Source: Methylobacillus methanolivorans (GTDB lineage: Bacteria; Pseudomonadota; Gammaproteobacteria; Burkholderiales; Methylophilaceae). From it: DNA of 64,000 bases. The stretch is taken from positions 744,001-808,000 of the forward strand of contig NZ_JBIWXY010000001.1 of assembly GCF_044751345.1 (NCBI RefSeq). Direction: 5' to 3'. Below are positions 27,293-36,335 of the stretch, in pieces; the first letter of the stretch is position 1, and each line of letters starts with the position of its first letter. The notes beneath the pieces were generated by a model. That model ran no database searches and was not told the DNA's origin. It was given only the letters and a program-made list of their open reading frames with translations. A program made the position numbers and the translations under genes.

Positions 27293-28330
27293 ATGGTGTA
27301 TTTAAATATTTTCCTTGTCGCTTTTCTCGCATTTGCTTTGAGTATGATTTGCGGTGGGGGTGCCGGACTTTTGTTAATCCCTATTCTAGGTTACGCCCTA
27401 CCAGCAGCACAGGTTCCCGCGGCTCTATCCATCGGGACATCCATCAGTTCCATTACCAAGCTTTATCTATTCTTCCAGCAGATTAACTGGAATATTGTGA
27501 AACACTTTCTGCCATTTGCACTGCCTGGCGTTCTGGTTGGAGCATGGCTATTAAGTTATCTGGCACCCATGTATATAGAGTTATGCATGGCACTATTCCT
27601 TGTATCTAACTTACCCTATCTTTTCAGAAAAGAACCTGCAACCTCAGGGGGAAATCACCCCACGCTCTCAAATCACTTTCTAAAACTAATCGGGTTCTTA
27701 GCTGGCTTCATCTCTGCACTTACTGGTGCTATAGGCGTGTTGTTTAATAGAGTGTATCTGCGTTATGGGCTGTCAAAAGAAGAAATCGTCGCAACCCGGG
27801 CGGCTAATGAGATCATCCTGCATATTGTCAAATTATGCTTATATGCCTCATTTGGGCTGTTCACGATAAAAGCGTTCTATATCGGCATGTTGGTCGCAGT
27901 AGCAGCCGTCGCCTCCACCTACCTAATGAAATATGTGCTGCCCAAGATATCCATCAAGGTATTTAGCAAGCTTGGCTATAGTGCCATGGTACTGTCAGGT
28001 GTATTACTCTTGAACAGTGCAATAGTAAGAATTCAGGAGGCCCACAACCCCAATATTGACATTGCCAGGGTATCAAAAGGTTACGACGCCACATTCAACT
28101 GGGATGACTTGATCTACACCATTGAATTCAAGTATGGAGAAGGTTTTGAGTTCGAGAAAATCATTCCCTTCTCAGATCTTGATCAAGCGAGACAGGCTTA
28201 TGTACGCTCACAAGATTCAGGAGCTGCCAAAATTGTGATTGAGAAAGTCTACGCCTTGAAAAAAATATCCTACGAGGCATATTACTATGATCACGGAGAT
28301 CAGCTCATCAAGAAGATCAAGTTTCCCTGA
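27293..28330 (+). CDS. TSUP (TauE/SafE) family permease with soluble C-terminal extension
   Basis: 345 residues. The first ~250 form the TauE/SafE fold: hydrophobic helices, the glycine-rich M-I-C-G-G-G-A-G-L-L-L-I-P of repeat 1 and the weaker F-I-S-A-L-T-G-A-I-G-V-L of repeat 2. Family members export sulfite, sulfoacetate or similar anions. The last ~85 residues are hydrophilic (from about N-I-D-I-A-R-V-S-K-G-Y) and not part of the usual fold. In a region that should generate sulfite a sulfite exporter is reasonable, but no sigma-54 site was found upstream and the RBS is poor. The start at 27293 is tentative; GTG 27296 is possible. Confidence 0.8.
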   Translation: MVYLNIFLVAFLAFALSMICGGGAGLLLIPILGYALPAAQVPAALSIGTSISSITKLYLFFQQINWNIVKHFLPFALPGVLVGAWLLSYLAPMYIELCMALFLVSNLPYLFRKEPATSGGNHPTLSNHFLKLIGFLAGFISALTGAIGVLFNRVYLRYGLSKEEIVATRAANEIILHIVKLCLYASFGLFTIKAFYIGMLVAVAAVASTYLMKYVLPKISIKVFSKLGYSAMVLSGVLLLNSAIVRIQEAHNPNIDIARVSKGYDATFNWDDLIYTIEFKYGEGFEFEKIIPFSDLDQARQAYVRSQDSGAAKIVIEKVYALKKISYEAYYYDHGDQLIKKIKFP

Positions 28331-28410
28331 GCATATCAAACCACTACCCCATGCACATCATCTCCTTTACGAAACAACCATAGACACTATCCCTAAATCC
28401 ATATCTATTC

Positions 28411-29799
28411 ATGTTATCTGCTTATGTATTGCTAGACCTTGAAACCACGGGTGCAACTCCTGTCAAGGACCGCATTACCGAAATCGGCCTGATCCGTTAC
28501 GAGAATGGGGTTGAGGTAAACCGCTGGCAAACCTTGATCAATCCAGAAATGCACATTTCGCCGTTTATCCAGTCCATTACCGGCATCAGCAATGCCATGG
28601 TGAAGGACGCCCCCTTATTTCAAGACATCGCCCAAGAGCTTCTCTCACAAATACACGGGACAGTGCTATGCGCCCACAACGTGCGCTTCGATTATGGATT
28701 TCTGAAGAACGAGTTCAAGCGCTTAGGCATCACTTTGCGACAACATGTGCTCTGCACCGTGAAGCTGTCACGCAAGCTTTACCCTGAATATAAAAGCCAT
28801 GGCCTAGATGCCATCATTGCGCGCCACGGCATCGTCTGTGCAGCCAGACATCGCGCCATGGGCGATGTGGAGGTGATGGCAGAATTCCTGCACATTGCAG
28901 AAGCAGAGCATGGATTGGAAACATTGCAGGCCACGGCAGAGGAATTGCTCAAGGGCCAGTCCATACCCACTGATATCGACCCGCAGTTGATCGAGGATAT
29001 CCCGGAGACCCCCGGCGTTTATCTCTTCTACGGCGAGAACGCTTTGCCGCTTTATGTAGGTAAGAGCGTCAACCTGCGCAACCGGGTGCTATCACATTTC
29101 AACAGCGATCATTCGCGTGCTCGCGGCATGCGTATCGCCCAGGAAATCAAGCATATTGAATGGATAGAAACCGCCGGGGAATTTGGTGCCTTACTGCTGG
29201 AGGCCAGGCTCATCAAGGAGCGCCAGCCGATACATAACCAGCAGTTGCGACGGGAGCAACAGCTTTGCTCGTGGCACTTAGCATTTTCTGCCGACCAATA
29301 CCCTCTGCTCACCTTAGTCACCCAAAATGACATGACTCAAGAATTACTGGGCACACTTTACGGCACTTATCGCACCAAGCGCCAGGCCATTGCCGCATTA
29401 CGCCAGCTTGCTCAGGCACACGCACTTTGTCCGCAATATTTGGGGCTGGAAAGCGGCAATGGCCCTTGCTTTTCATATCAACTCAAGCGTTGCAAGGGCG
29501 TATGCTGCAATCAGGAGGTGCCAGAATTGCACTACCTGCGCCTGAAGCAGGCACTGATCAGCCACCAATTGAAATCGTGGCCCTACCCCGGCAAGATCGG
29601 CATCCGCGAAACCAATGCCAAGAACGGGAAATCCGCAGTGCATGTATTTGAGCACTGGTGCTACCTTGGCACGGCAGACGATCACGACAGCCTGGAGATG
29701 ATCAGCCATACCAATACGTCGTTCATCTTCGATATCGATACCTACAAACTGCTGTTGAAACAGCTCAACAAACCCGGCCTGCAATTGCTGCAGCTTTAA
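28411..29799 (+). CDS. DEDD exonuclease / GIY-YIG (UvrC-Cho) fusion nuclease
   Basis: 462 residues with two nuclease domains. Residues 1-170 are a DnaQ-type 3'-5' exonuclease: L-D-L-E-T-T-G (Exo I), H-N-V-R-F-D-Y-G-F-L (Exo II) and H-R-A-M-G-D-V-E (Exo III). From about 190 comes a GIY-YIG domain (P-G-V-Y-L-F-Y-G then L-P-L-Y-V-G-K-S-V-N-L-R-N-R-V) as in UvrC and Cho. The C-terminal part is Cho-like with several cysteines (C-F-S-Y-Q-L-K-R-C-K-G-V-C-C). Likely a DNA-repair nuclease. Its stop overlaps the convergent ABC gene by four bases. It appears unrelated to the sulfur genes. Confidence 0.9.
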   Translation: MLSAYVLLDLETTGATPVKDRITEIGLIRYENGVEVNRWQTLINPEMHISPFIQSITGISNAMVKDAPLFQDIAQELLSQIHGTVLCAHNVRFDYGFLKNEFKRLGITLRQHVLCTVKLSRKLYPEYKSHGLDAIIARHGIVCAARHRAMGDVEVMAEFLHIAEAEHGLETLQATAEELLKGQSIPTDIDPQLIEDIPETPGVYLFYGENALPLYVGKSVNLRNRVLSHFNSDHSRARGMRIAQEIKHIEWIETAGEFGALLLEARLIKERQPIHNQQLRREQQLCSWHLAFSADQYPLLTLVTQNDMTQELLGTLYGTYRTKRQAIAALRQLAQAHALCPQYLGLESGNGPCFSYQLKRCKGVCCNQEVPELHYLRLKQALISHQLKSWPYPGKIGIRETNAKNGKSAVHVFEHWCYLGTADDHDSLEMISHTNTSFIFDIDTYKLLLKQLNKPGLQLLQL

Positions 29800-31634
29800 A
29801 ACTCCTGACCGGCCTCATAGGCATGATACAGCGCGGCATAATGTCCGCCCTGGCGCATCAATACATCATGTGCGCCCTGCTCTACCACCTGGCCGTCGCG
29901 GATCACGGCAATGCGGTCGGCATCGCGGATGGTGGCCAGCCTGTGGGCGATGATAATAGCCGTGCGCCCTTCGCATAAGCGCCGCAAGGCGTGCTGTATC
30001 TTGCGCTCGGTCTGGATATCCACGGCGGAAGTGGCCTCGTCGAGAATCAGGATAGCCGGGTCTGCCAGGTAGGCCCGCACCAGGCAGACCAATTGCCGCT
30101 GACCATGGCTTAAATGGCTACCGAGGGCGCCCACCTCCGTCTGGTAGCCATGGGGCAAACGACTAATGATGTCATGTACGCCCAATGCCTCCGCTGCGGC
30201 GATCAGCGCATGATCGCTGGCGTGCGGCCTTGCTAGTCGCAGGTTGTCGACAATCGTGCCGCTGAACAGAACATTGTCCTGCAACACCACACCAACATGA
30301 TGGCGCAATACATGCTGCGCCACGAATTTCACATCTTTGCCGTCAACCAGCACCGCACCGCCCTGCACCTCGTAGAAGCGCGTCAGCAATTGCACTAGCG
30401 TGCTCTTGCCGTGTCCCGTAGGCCCGACAATCGCCAGCACCTCGCCTGCTTCTACTTTGAGATTCAGGTTACGTATAACCGGGTTTTCGCCGTCCGGATG
30501 ATAGGAGAACACCACATCGCGGAATTCGACATCGCCCCGCACCTGCGGCAACGGCGTTGGATGCTCGGCATTGCGAATCTCTGGCTGGGTGTCGAGCAGC
30601 AGGAAGATGCGCTGGGCGGAGGCCACGCCGTTGATGTAGCGCTCGAAGAGGTCGCCCAGCTCCTGCAATGGCCCGAGGAACATGAAGACATAGAACATGC
30701 TCGCAGCCATCTGCCCAAAACTGATATGGCCCAAGGCGACTTCGCGGCCACCGAAGACGATCAGCAGCATCATACCCAGGGTCGTCAGCACGCCGGTGAA
30801 ATGCGAGAACCAGCCCGACATCAGGGTATTGCGGATCAAGGCATTGATGAAGTCCTGGATCAGCACGCGGTAGCGGGCGCGGTTGCTTTCTTCCTGCACC
30901 GCCTGCTTGATCAGGCGCACGCCGGCCACCGTCTCGACCAGGTGTGCCGTGAAGCGGGCGCGATTTTCCGCCACCCTGGCGTAGTTGCTCTGCGCCAGAT
31001 ATTTAAACAGCCATGTCGCACCGAATAGCAAGGGAATCACCGAGGCCAGGCTGAGGAACAACACCGGCGAGGTCAGCCAAAGCAGTATCCCGGCCACCAC
31101 GCTGCGCAGCAAGGCCGATAATAGCTCTGGCGGCCCTTGTATCATCAAAGGCTCCAGGCTGTCGACGTCGCGGTCTATGCGCGAGACGATGCGGCCGGAC
31201 TTGGTTCGGTCGAAATAGCCCACGCTCAAGTGCTGCACATGGTTGAACACGCTCACGCGCAAGCTGTTCAATACCCGGATCGCCGCCGAGCCGGAAAGGA
31301 ACTGGGAGACGCCAGCCAGCCCGAAACGCCCAGCCCAGGAAACGGTCATGCCGACCAAGGCCCACAGGATGAGATGCGTATTGAGGCTATAGCTTCCCGC
31401 CAGGCTTTTCACCAGGCCATGGTCGATCACCTGCTCGATTAGGTAAGGCCGCAGGAACACGAGCGCGACCAGCACTATCTCAGCAATGATGGCCCCGGCC
31501 ACGAAATGCTTTACCGGGCGTAGCAAAGGCAGCAGGCGCCAGAACATGCCGCGCTGCAATTTCTGCTGCGCCAGCATTTCTTCAAGCTCGATGTCGGACA
31601 TGACGCGCAGTGCGGGTGCTTTATCATTGGCCAT
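29796..31634 (-). CDS. ABC transporter, fused permease/ATPase, catalytic half (copy B)
   Basis: 612-residue half-transporter, close paralogue of 22793-24634: same start pattern (E-L-E-E-M-L-A-Q-Q-K-L-Q-R-G-M-F-W-R-L-L-P-L-L), Walker A G-P-T-G-H-G-K-S-T, signature L-S-H-G-Q, Walker B L-D-E-A-T-S-A-V-D and switch I-A-H-R-L-A-T. It overlaps the end of the partner gene by 11 bases, exactly as in copy A. Last gene of the leftward series that begins with the ATPase at 38040; it may be read from that promoter or from its own. Confidence 0.9.
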   Translation of the reverse strand: MANDKAPALRVMSDIELEEMLAQQKLQRGMFWRLLPLLRPVKHFVAGAIIAEIVLVALVFLRPYLIEQVIDHGLVKSLAGSYSLNTHLILWALVGMTVSWAGRFGLAGVSQFLSGSAAIRVLNSLRVSVFNHVQHLSVGYFDRTKSGRIVSRIDRDVDSLEPLMIQGPPELLSALLRSVVAGILLWLTSPVLFLSLASVIPLLFGATWLFKYLAQSNYARVAENRARFTAHLVETVAGVRLIKQAVQEESNRARYRVLIQDFINALIRNTLMSGWFSHFTGVLTTLGMMLLIVFGGREVALGHISFGQMAASMFYVFMFLGPLQELGDLFERYINGVASAQRIFLLLDTQPEIRNAEHPTPLPQVRGDVEFRDVVFSYHPDGENPVIRNLNLKVEAGEVLAIVGPTGHGKSTLVQLLTRFYEVQGGAVLVDGKDVKFVAQHVLRHHVGVVLQDNVLFSGTIVDNLRLARPHASDHALIAAAEALGVHDIISRLPHGYQTEVGALGSHLSHGQRQLVCLVRAYLADPAILILDEATSAVDIQTERKIQHALRRLCEGRTAIIIAHRLATIRDADRIAVIRDGQVVEQGAHDVLMRQGGHYAALYHAYEAGQEF

Positions 31635-33444
31635 TGTCCACCTCCATCCACTCCTGCAGCCCCATCAATTCCCTATATTCCGCGCTGTTCGCCACCAGGC
31701 TTGCATGCGTCCCTTCTGCAATAATCCTGCCGCCCGACAGCACTAGCACACGATCCGCCAACAGAATGGTAGATAGCTTGCTGGCAATCATCAGCACTGA
31801 CACCGCCTGGCCCTTGTCTTCAGACAGGCGGCGAATATTGTTCAATACCGTGCGCTCGGTCACGGCATCCAGCGCACTGGTGGCATCATCCAGCACCAGG
31901 ATAGAGGGCTTGCCTATCAAGGCACGGGCAAGGCAGATCCGCTGCCGTTGTCCGCCCGAAAGCGTAATACCCCTATCACCAATTCGCGTCTCCAAGCCCG
32001 ACGCCAACCGTGCCAGCACCTCTTCTGCCGACGCCATGCACAATGCCCACAGCAGCTCATCGTGCGTTGCGTCCTGGCCCGCGAGGCGCAAATTGCTGGC
32101 CAGGCTGTCGGAAAACAAGAATCCCTCCTGCGGCACGACATGGATCGCGCGCCTCAAGGCGTCCAGCGTGAAATCGCGGATATCGTGCCACTCATCATCC
32201 CACCGCAGCTCAATCTTGCCGGTCTTGGCATCGGCAAGCCTGGGCAACAAGCTTGCCAGCGTGCTTTTGCCGGAGCCTGTCGCCCCGACCAGCGCCACAA
32301 CCTCGCCAGGCTTGAGTTCAAAACTGCATTGGTCGAGCACCGGGTTGCCTCCGCCTGGAGGCTCGACACCCACCTGCTGCAGCCGGACGCCAAGCGCCTT
32401 GCCTTGGGGAATATTCAGCGTTCCACCTTCAATTTCGGGCAAGGCATCCAGCAGCTCCCATATGCGCGCCGCCGACGAGCGCGCATCGGCAAACACCTGC
32501 ATCACCCTGCCCACCCCTTCCACCCTGAATACCAGCGTGGTGGCCATCAGCAGGGAAGCCACCAGCTCGCCGTAATTCAAATGCTGGGTGTAAACCAGAT
32601 ATGCACCCACACTCAGCACCCATACCTGCCCGAGCCCCACGACGAACTGGGGAATGGGGATCCTGCTTGCCGAGTAGCGCAAGGCTTCCAGGGCTTGGCC
32701 GACGAAGAAACGTACATGGCGCTCAAACTGCGCCACGCGGGTGGACTCCAGGCTGAAGGCCTTGATCACACGCACGCCGCTTACCCCTTCTGTCAGGTCT
32801 TGATTGACACTGTCGAACGCCTGCCCCACGGCACGGTCGAGCTGTACCAAGTGGTCGGTCTGGCGGAACAAAATGTAGAAGCCCAGGGTCGTCAATAACA
32901 AGGGACCAACACCCAGCAACGGGTGATACCAGAATAGAAAGCCAACCGCGGCGATAACGATGAATGATGTGTCGACCACCTGCCGCCAGAAGCTGATCAA
33001 GGCATCGCGCAGCTTATCGGCGTCGCGCGTGGTACGTGTGACGATCTCGCCCGCGCCGTGCAGCCAATGGTAGGCCAGGTCGAGACGCTGCACCTGCACC
33101 AGGATCATCTCACGCAAATATCCCAACAGATCTTGCTGGATCACCAACGATAGCCAGCCGACAAAATACATCAGCAATGCACGGCCTGCAGCGATGCTCA
33201 CGATAACCAGCAGCCAGTGCCAGGCAACGCTGGCATCTAGGTTGCCAGACGCATCCGCCACGACGGCCACGCCCTGCTCAACATCGTGCACGGCACGCGC
33301 GATCATCCCTTGCTGCCAGGCCAGCATAAAATTGGCGAGGGCAAACAAGGCGGCGGAAATCCAGAAACGTACTGGCGTACGCCGATAGAGCCACAAACAT
33401 CGCAACAGGGGATAGGAACGGAGATTCACAAACCGGGCTTTCAT
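31624..33444 (-). CDS. ABC transporter, fused permease/ATPase, degenerate-site half (copy B)
   Basis: 606 residues, paralogue of 21022-22803 (both have Y-P-L-(I/L)-R-C-L near the N-terminus). Walker A G-A-T-G-S-G-K-S-T and L-S-G-G-Q-R-Q-R are intact; Walker B ends L-D-D-A-T-S-A-L-D and the switch is I-A-S-K-L-S-T, so the Asp and Ser substitutions are conserved between copies. It forms a heterodimer with the next gene (inferred). It follows the permease gene by 79 bases containing two hairpins, and its RBS is weak. Confidence 0.9.
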   Translation of the reverse strand: MKARFVNLRSYPLLRCLWLYRRTPVRFWISAALFALANFMLAWQQGMIARAVHDVEQGVAVVADASGNLDASVAWHWLLVIVSIAAGRALLMYFVGWLSLVIQQDLLGYLREMILVQVQRLDLAYHWLHGAGEIVTRTTRDADKLRDALISFWRQVVDTSFIVIAAVGFLFWYHPLLGVGPLLLTTLGFYILFRQTDHLVQLDRAVGQAFDSVNQDLTEGVSGVRVIKAFSLESTRVAQFERHVRFFVGQALEALRYSASRIPIPQFVVGLGQVWVLSVGAYLVYTQHLNYGELVASLLMATTLVFRVEGVGRVMQVFADARSSAARIWELLDALPEIEGGTLNIPQGKALGVRLQQVGVEPPGGGNPVLDQCSFELKPGEVVALVGATGSGKSTLASLLPRLADAKTGKIELRWDDEWHDIRDFTLDALRRAIHVVPQEGFLFSDSLASNLRLAGQDATHDELLWALCMASAEEVLARLASGLETRIGDRGITLSGGQRQRICLARALIGKPSILVLDDATSALDAVTERTVLNNIRRLSEDKGQAVSVLMIASKLSTILLADRVLVLSGGRIIAEGTHASLVANSAEYRELMGLQEWMEVDNGQ

Positions 33445-33459
33445 ACAGCGGGGTTATGC

Positions 33460-33506
33460 GCCATGCCCGGGGAGCCAGGCATGGCGGCAGTGCAGGAGCG
33501 CACTGC
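33460..33506. repeat. Two adjacent hairpins between permease and ABC exporter genes
   Basis: GCCATGCC/GGCATGGC (33460-33485) and GCAGTGC/GCACTGC (33487-33506) lie in the 79-base gap. There is no T-run, so they are more likely processing or stabilising hairpins, or a weak attenuator separating the importer genes from the exporter genes. Confidence 0.5.
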
Positions 33507-33523
33507 GTTATTGGGGATATAGA

Positions 33524-34306
33524 CTAGCGCAGGTTACGCCAGCGGAACAAGTAGCGGCCTACAAGCTGGATGACCAGGTTCATCAAGTAGCCCAGCAAGC
33601 CGATCAAGACGGTGAGAATGATGAGGATATCCATCCGTGACGCGGCCTGCGCATTCATCATGATGTTGCCGAGACCTGCACCAGCGCTGAACAAAATCTC
33701 GCTGCCAATGGTCGCCAGCCAGGCAAATGCCAGTGCAAATGAAATGCCGGTAAAAATGCTGGGCAATGCCGCGGGCAGGAGTATCTTGAAAAAGGCCTTG
33801 CGACGACCCAGCTTATAGACATCGCCGACTTCCTTGTACTTGTCCTCTACCTGATGCAGGCTTTCGTAAGTCGCCAGCACCATGGGGTAAAACGCCGACA
33901 GGCACACTACCAGCAGCTTGGAGGGGTCGCCATTGCCCAGCCAGAGGCTAAACAAAGGCACCAGCCCCATCAAAGGCACTTGGCGCAGCATATGGTAAAG
34001 CGGCCCGATCAATACATCCGCCACGCGCCATAAGGCCATCACCGCACCAACACCGAAGCCAATCGAGCCGCCGATCAGCAGACCAAGGAAAGCACGCTGG
34101 AGGCTGGCGGCAATACCTTGCTGCAGCTCGCCTGTGGAAATGATTTCCAGCAAGCCGTGGTAAATCTGCGAGATAGAGGCAAATGCATAAGAGTGTTCCG
34201 CGCTCTGGCGCGACATCAACTCCCACACCAGTAGCAAGGCCACAGGAATCAGCCAGCCACGGCCACTTTGCAAAATGCGGTATCTGGATAAAGTTTGCGT
34301 TGTCAT
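33524..34306 (-). CDS. ABC importer permease (SsuC/TauC type), second
   Basis: 260-residue inner-membrane permease of the sulfonate/nitrate/taurine family, with about six helices and the cytoplasmic EAA loop (Y-K-E-V-G-D-V-Y-K-L-G-R-R-K-A-F-F-K-I-L-L-P-A-A-L-P-S visible in pieces around residue 155). It overlaps the previous permease by four bases, suggesting the two form a heterodimer. The ATPase partner is encoded at 37201-38040 and binding proteins at 38452-40589. Confidence 0.9.
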   Translation of the reverse strand: MTTQTLSRYRILQSGRGWLIPVALLLVWELMSRQSAEHSYAFASISQIYHGLLEIISTGELQQGIAASLQRAFLGLLIGGSIGFGVGAVMALWRVADVLIGPLYHMLRQVPLMGLVPLFSLWLGNGDPSKLLVVCLSAFYPMVLATYESLHQVEDKYKEVGDVYKLGRRKAFFKILLPAALPSIFTGISFALAFAWLATIGSEILFSAGAGLGNIMMNAQAASRMDILIILTVLIGLLGYLMNLVIQLVGRYLFRWRNLR

Positions 34307-35121
34307 TTGGCTTCAACCTTGCGCCATGGAATCAAATTAGCCTCGCCCCACTTGAACAAGCGGTCGATGCCGAAACCGATGAGTCCGGTCAGCACCACAC
34401 CGACCATCACGATATCAATGCGAAAAATCTCGCGCCCCATCTGCATCATATGGCCGAGCCCGCTATCGGCTGCGAGCAGCTCCGCCGCCACCAAGATGGT
34501 CCATGAACGTGCAAAGGCAATGCGAAATCCCGTCAGGATGGGCGGTAGAATCGCGGGAATCACCATCTTTGTATACAAGGTACGGTTAGGCAGTTGGTAT
34601 GCCTGCGCCACCTCGAAATAATGCTTGGGTATACCCTTAGTCGCCTCGTATGAGGCCAGCGCAACGGTAAAGAAGGCTGCCTTGACCACGACAGCAATCT
34701 TGAACAGTTCTTCGATACCGAACAGCAGGATAAAGATCGGTATCAAGGCAATGGTTGGCACCTGACGCAACGCCTGAAACAGCGGTGAGAAAAAGTCTTC
34801 TACCGTACGCGACAACGCCATCAGGATACCGAACAACAAGCCAGAGCCTGCGCCGATCAAGAAACCTAGCCCTAAGCGAGATAAGCTGACTGACAAATGC
34901 GCCCACAGCTCGCCCGAATCAAGCAACTCATGCAGGCTGGCCAACACTTCCCACGGCGACACCAGCAATTGCGGAGAAAAAATCTCCAGCTTGGTAACCC
35001 ATGCCCACAGCAATAGAAATGCTATCGGGGAGATAAACGCCGCCAGCCTCAATCTGCTGCGTCGGCGAAACACCGGGTCGGCCTGGTTAATGCCAAGTGC
35101 AACCCTGATCCCTATGCTCAT
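34303..35121 (-). CDS. ABC importer permease (SsuC/TauC type), first
   Basis: 272-residue permease of the same family as the next gene: N-terminal helices, then the EAA loop Y-F-E-V-A-Q-A-Y-Q-L-P-N-R-T followed by K-M-V-I-P-A-I-L-P-P-I-L-T-G. Two different permeases with one ATPase suggest a heterodimeric channel rather than the SsuC homodimer. It is 36 bases after exbD in the operon. Confidence 0.9.
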   Translation of the reverse strand: MSIGIRVALGINQADPVFRRRSRLRLAAFISPIAFLLLWAWVTKLEIFSPQLLVSPWEVLASLHELLDSGELWAHLSVSLSRLGLGFLIGAGSGLLFGILMALSRTVEDFFSPLFQALRQVPTIALIPIFILLFGIEELFKIAVVVKAAFFTVALASYEATKGIPKHYFEVAQAYQLPNRTLYTKMVIPAILPPILTGFRIAFARSWTILVAAELLAADSGLGHMMQMGREIFRIDIVMVGVVLTGLIGFGIDRLFKWGEANLIPWRKVEAK

Positions 35122-35157
35122 AAATATAGTTCTTTCCCGCTAGATAATAGAATCTGC

Positions 35158-35565
35158 CTACTCAGCCTGTGTCAGTACAGCCAATTTGGTAATGCCAGCA
35201 CGTTCAATAGAAGCCATGACCTTGGCCACCACGCCATAATTCACGGCTTCGTCAGAGCTTAAGTGCAATGCCAGGTCGGGATTGGCCGCATGACGCGACT
35301 TCAACTCAGCCTCCAGTTGCGTTACTGGCACTTCCTGCTTGTCCACGAACACATTGCCTTGCGCATCCACGCTCACCGTCACCGGCTTTTTTGGCTCGGG
35401 CGGCTGAGTGGCTGCCGTTTTGGGCAGGTTTACAGTAATGGCATTGTTGAGTACCGGGATGGTGACGATGAAAGCCACCAAGAGCACCAGCATCACGTCC
35501 ACCAAGGGTGTAATGTTGATTTCGCTTAATACGTCATCTGATTCATTCGTTGTCGAGAAAGCCAT
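35158..35565 (-). CDS. exbD: TonB-system energy transducer ExbD
   Basis: 135-residue inner-membrane protein with one N-terminal helix (V-D-V-M-L-V-L-L-V-A-F-I-V) carrying the conserved Asp of the proton path, preceded by I-N-I-T-P-L. With ExbB and TonB it powers outer-membrane receptors. Its ATG overlaps the exbB stop (TAATG). Confidence 0.92.
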   Translation of the reverse strand: MAFSTTNESDDVLSEINITPLVDVMLVLLVAFIVTIPVLNNAITVNLPKTAATQPPEPKKPVTVSVDAQGNVFVDKQEVPVTQLEAELKSRHAANPDLALHLSSDEAVNYGVVAKVMASIERAGITKLAVLTQAE

Positions 35566-36299
35566 TATGCAACCGCCTCATTTTTCAGGTTGACCACGGA
35601 AGAAGAAGTCTCTTGCTTGATTGACCCAAGCTCGACAGGCTTGCTGCCAGAGAAGTTGGCCTTGCGGGAAAGGCGGATCAGGTCGGCGGCAAAATCATCG
35701 AGATCGCCGTTGATCAACTTGAGTCGACGGGTAAAGAAATTGAAGGCCAGCACTGCAGGCACCGCCACTGCAATACCGAGACCTGTTGCCACCAAAGCTT
35801 CACCGATCGGTCCGGCGACGACTTCCAGGCTGGCTGAGCCCAGCGCGCCGATATTGGTCAGCGCGTTCATGATGCCCCATACCGTGCCGAACAGGCCAAC
35901 AAATGGCGAGGTGCTGCCAATACTGGCCAATACGGCAAGACCGCTGTCCAAGCTGCGACGCTCCTTGAGGATTTGCTGACGCAGGGAGCGCTCAAGCAAA
36001 TCTTGGCGGTCACCAGTATGCTCAAGGTCGTGGGATGAATGGCTGTCTACATCGCGCAGGGTATTGAAACCCGCTTGCGCCACACGTGCTGCAGGGCCAT
36101 CTACATCCTGGATTTCAGAGGCAGCAATAATATTAGGGGCACTCCAGAATGCCTGTTTGTAACGCTTGGTCTGGCTAGCTGCACGCCAATGCTGATATCC
36201 CTTGACCAACAGCAAGGTCCAGGTCACTACCGAAAAAGCAATCAGCGCATACAGTACGCTATCAACAATCAATGAATTGGATTCTGCAATATTAAACAT
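35565..36299 (-). CDS. exbB: TonB-system proton channel ExbB
   Basis: 244 residues of the MotA/TolQ/ExbB family: N-terminal helix, cytoplasmic region, then two helices with the conserved F-V-G-L-F-G-T-V-W-G-I-M and G-P-I-G-E-A-L-V-A-T-G-L-G-I-A-V-A-V-P-A segments. RBS AGGAAA before ATG. Lies between tonB and exbD. Confidence 0.93.
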   Translation of the reverse strand: MFNIAESNSLIVDSVLYALIAFSVVTWTLLLVKGYQHWRAASQTKRYKQAFWSAPNIIAASEIQDVDGPAARVAQAGFNTLRDVDSHSSHDLEHTGDRQDLLERSLRQQILKERRSLDSGLAVLASIGSTSPFVGLFGTVWGIMNALTNIGALGSASLEVVAGPIGEALVATGLGIAVAVPAVLAFNFFTRRLKLINGDLDDFAADLIRLSRKANFSGSKPVELGSIKQETSSSVVNLKNEAVA

Positions 36300-36335
36300 C
36301 TTTATATTTCCTCAACTAAATGACTAAATGAAGGC

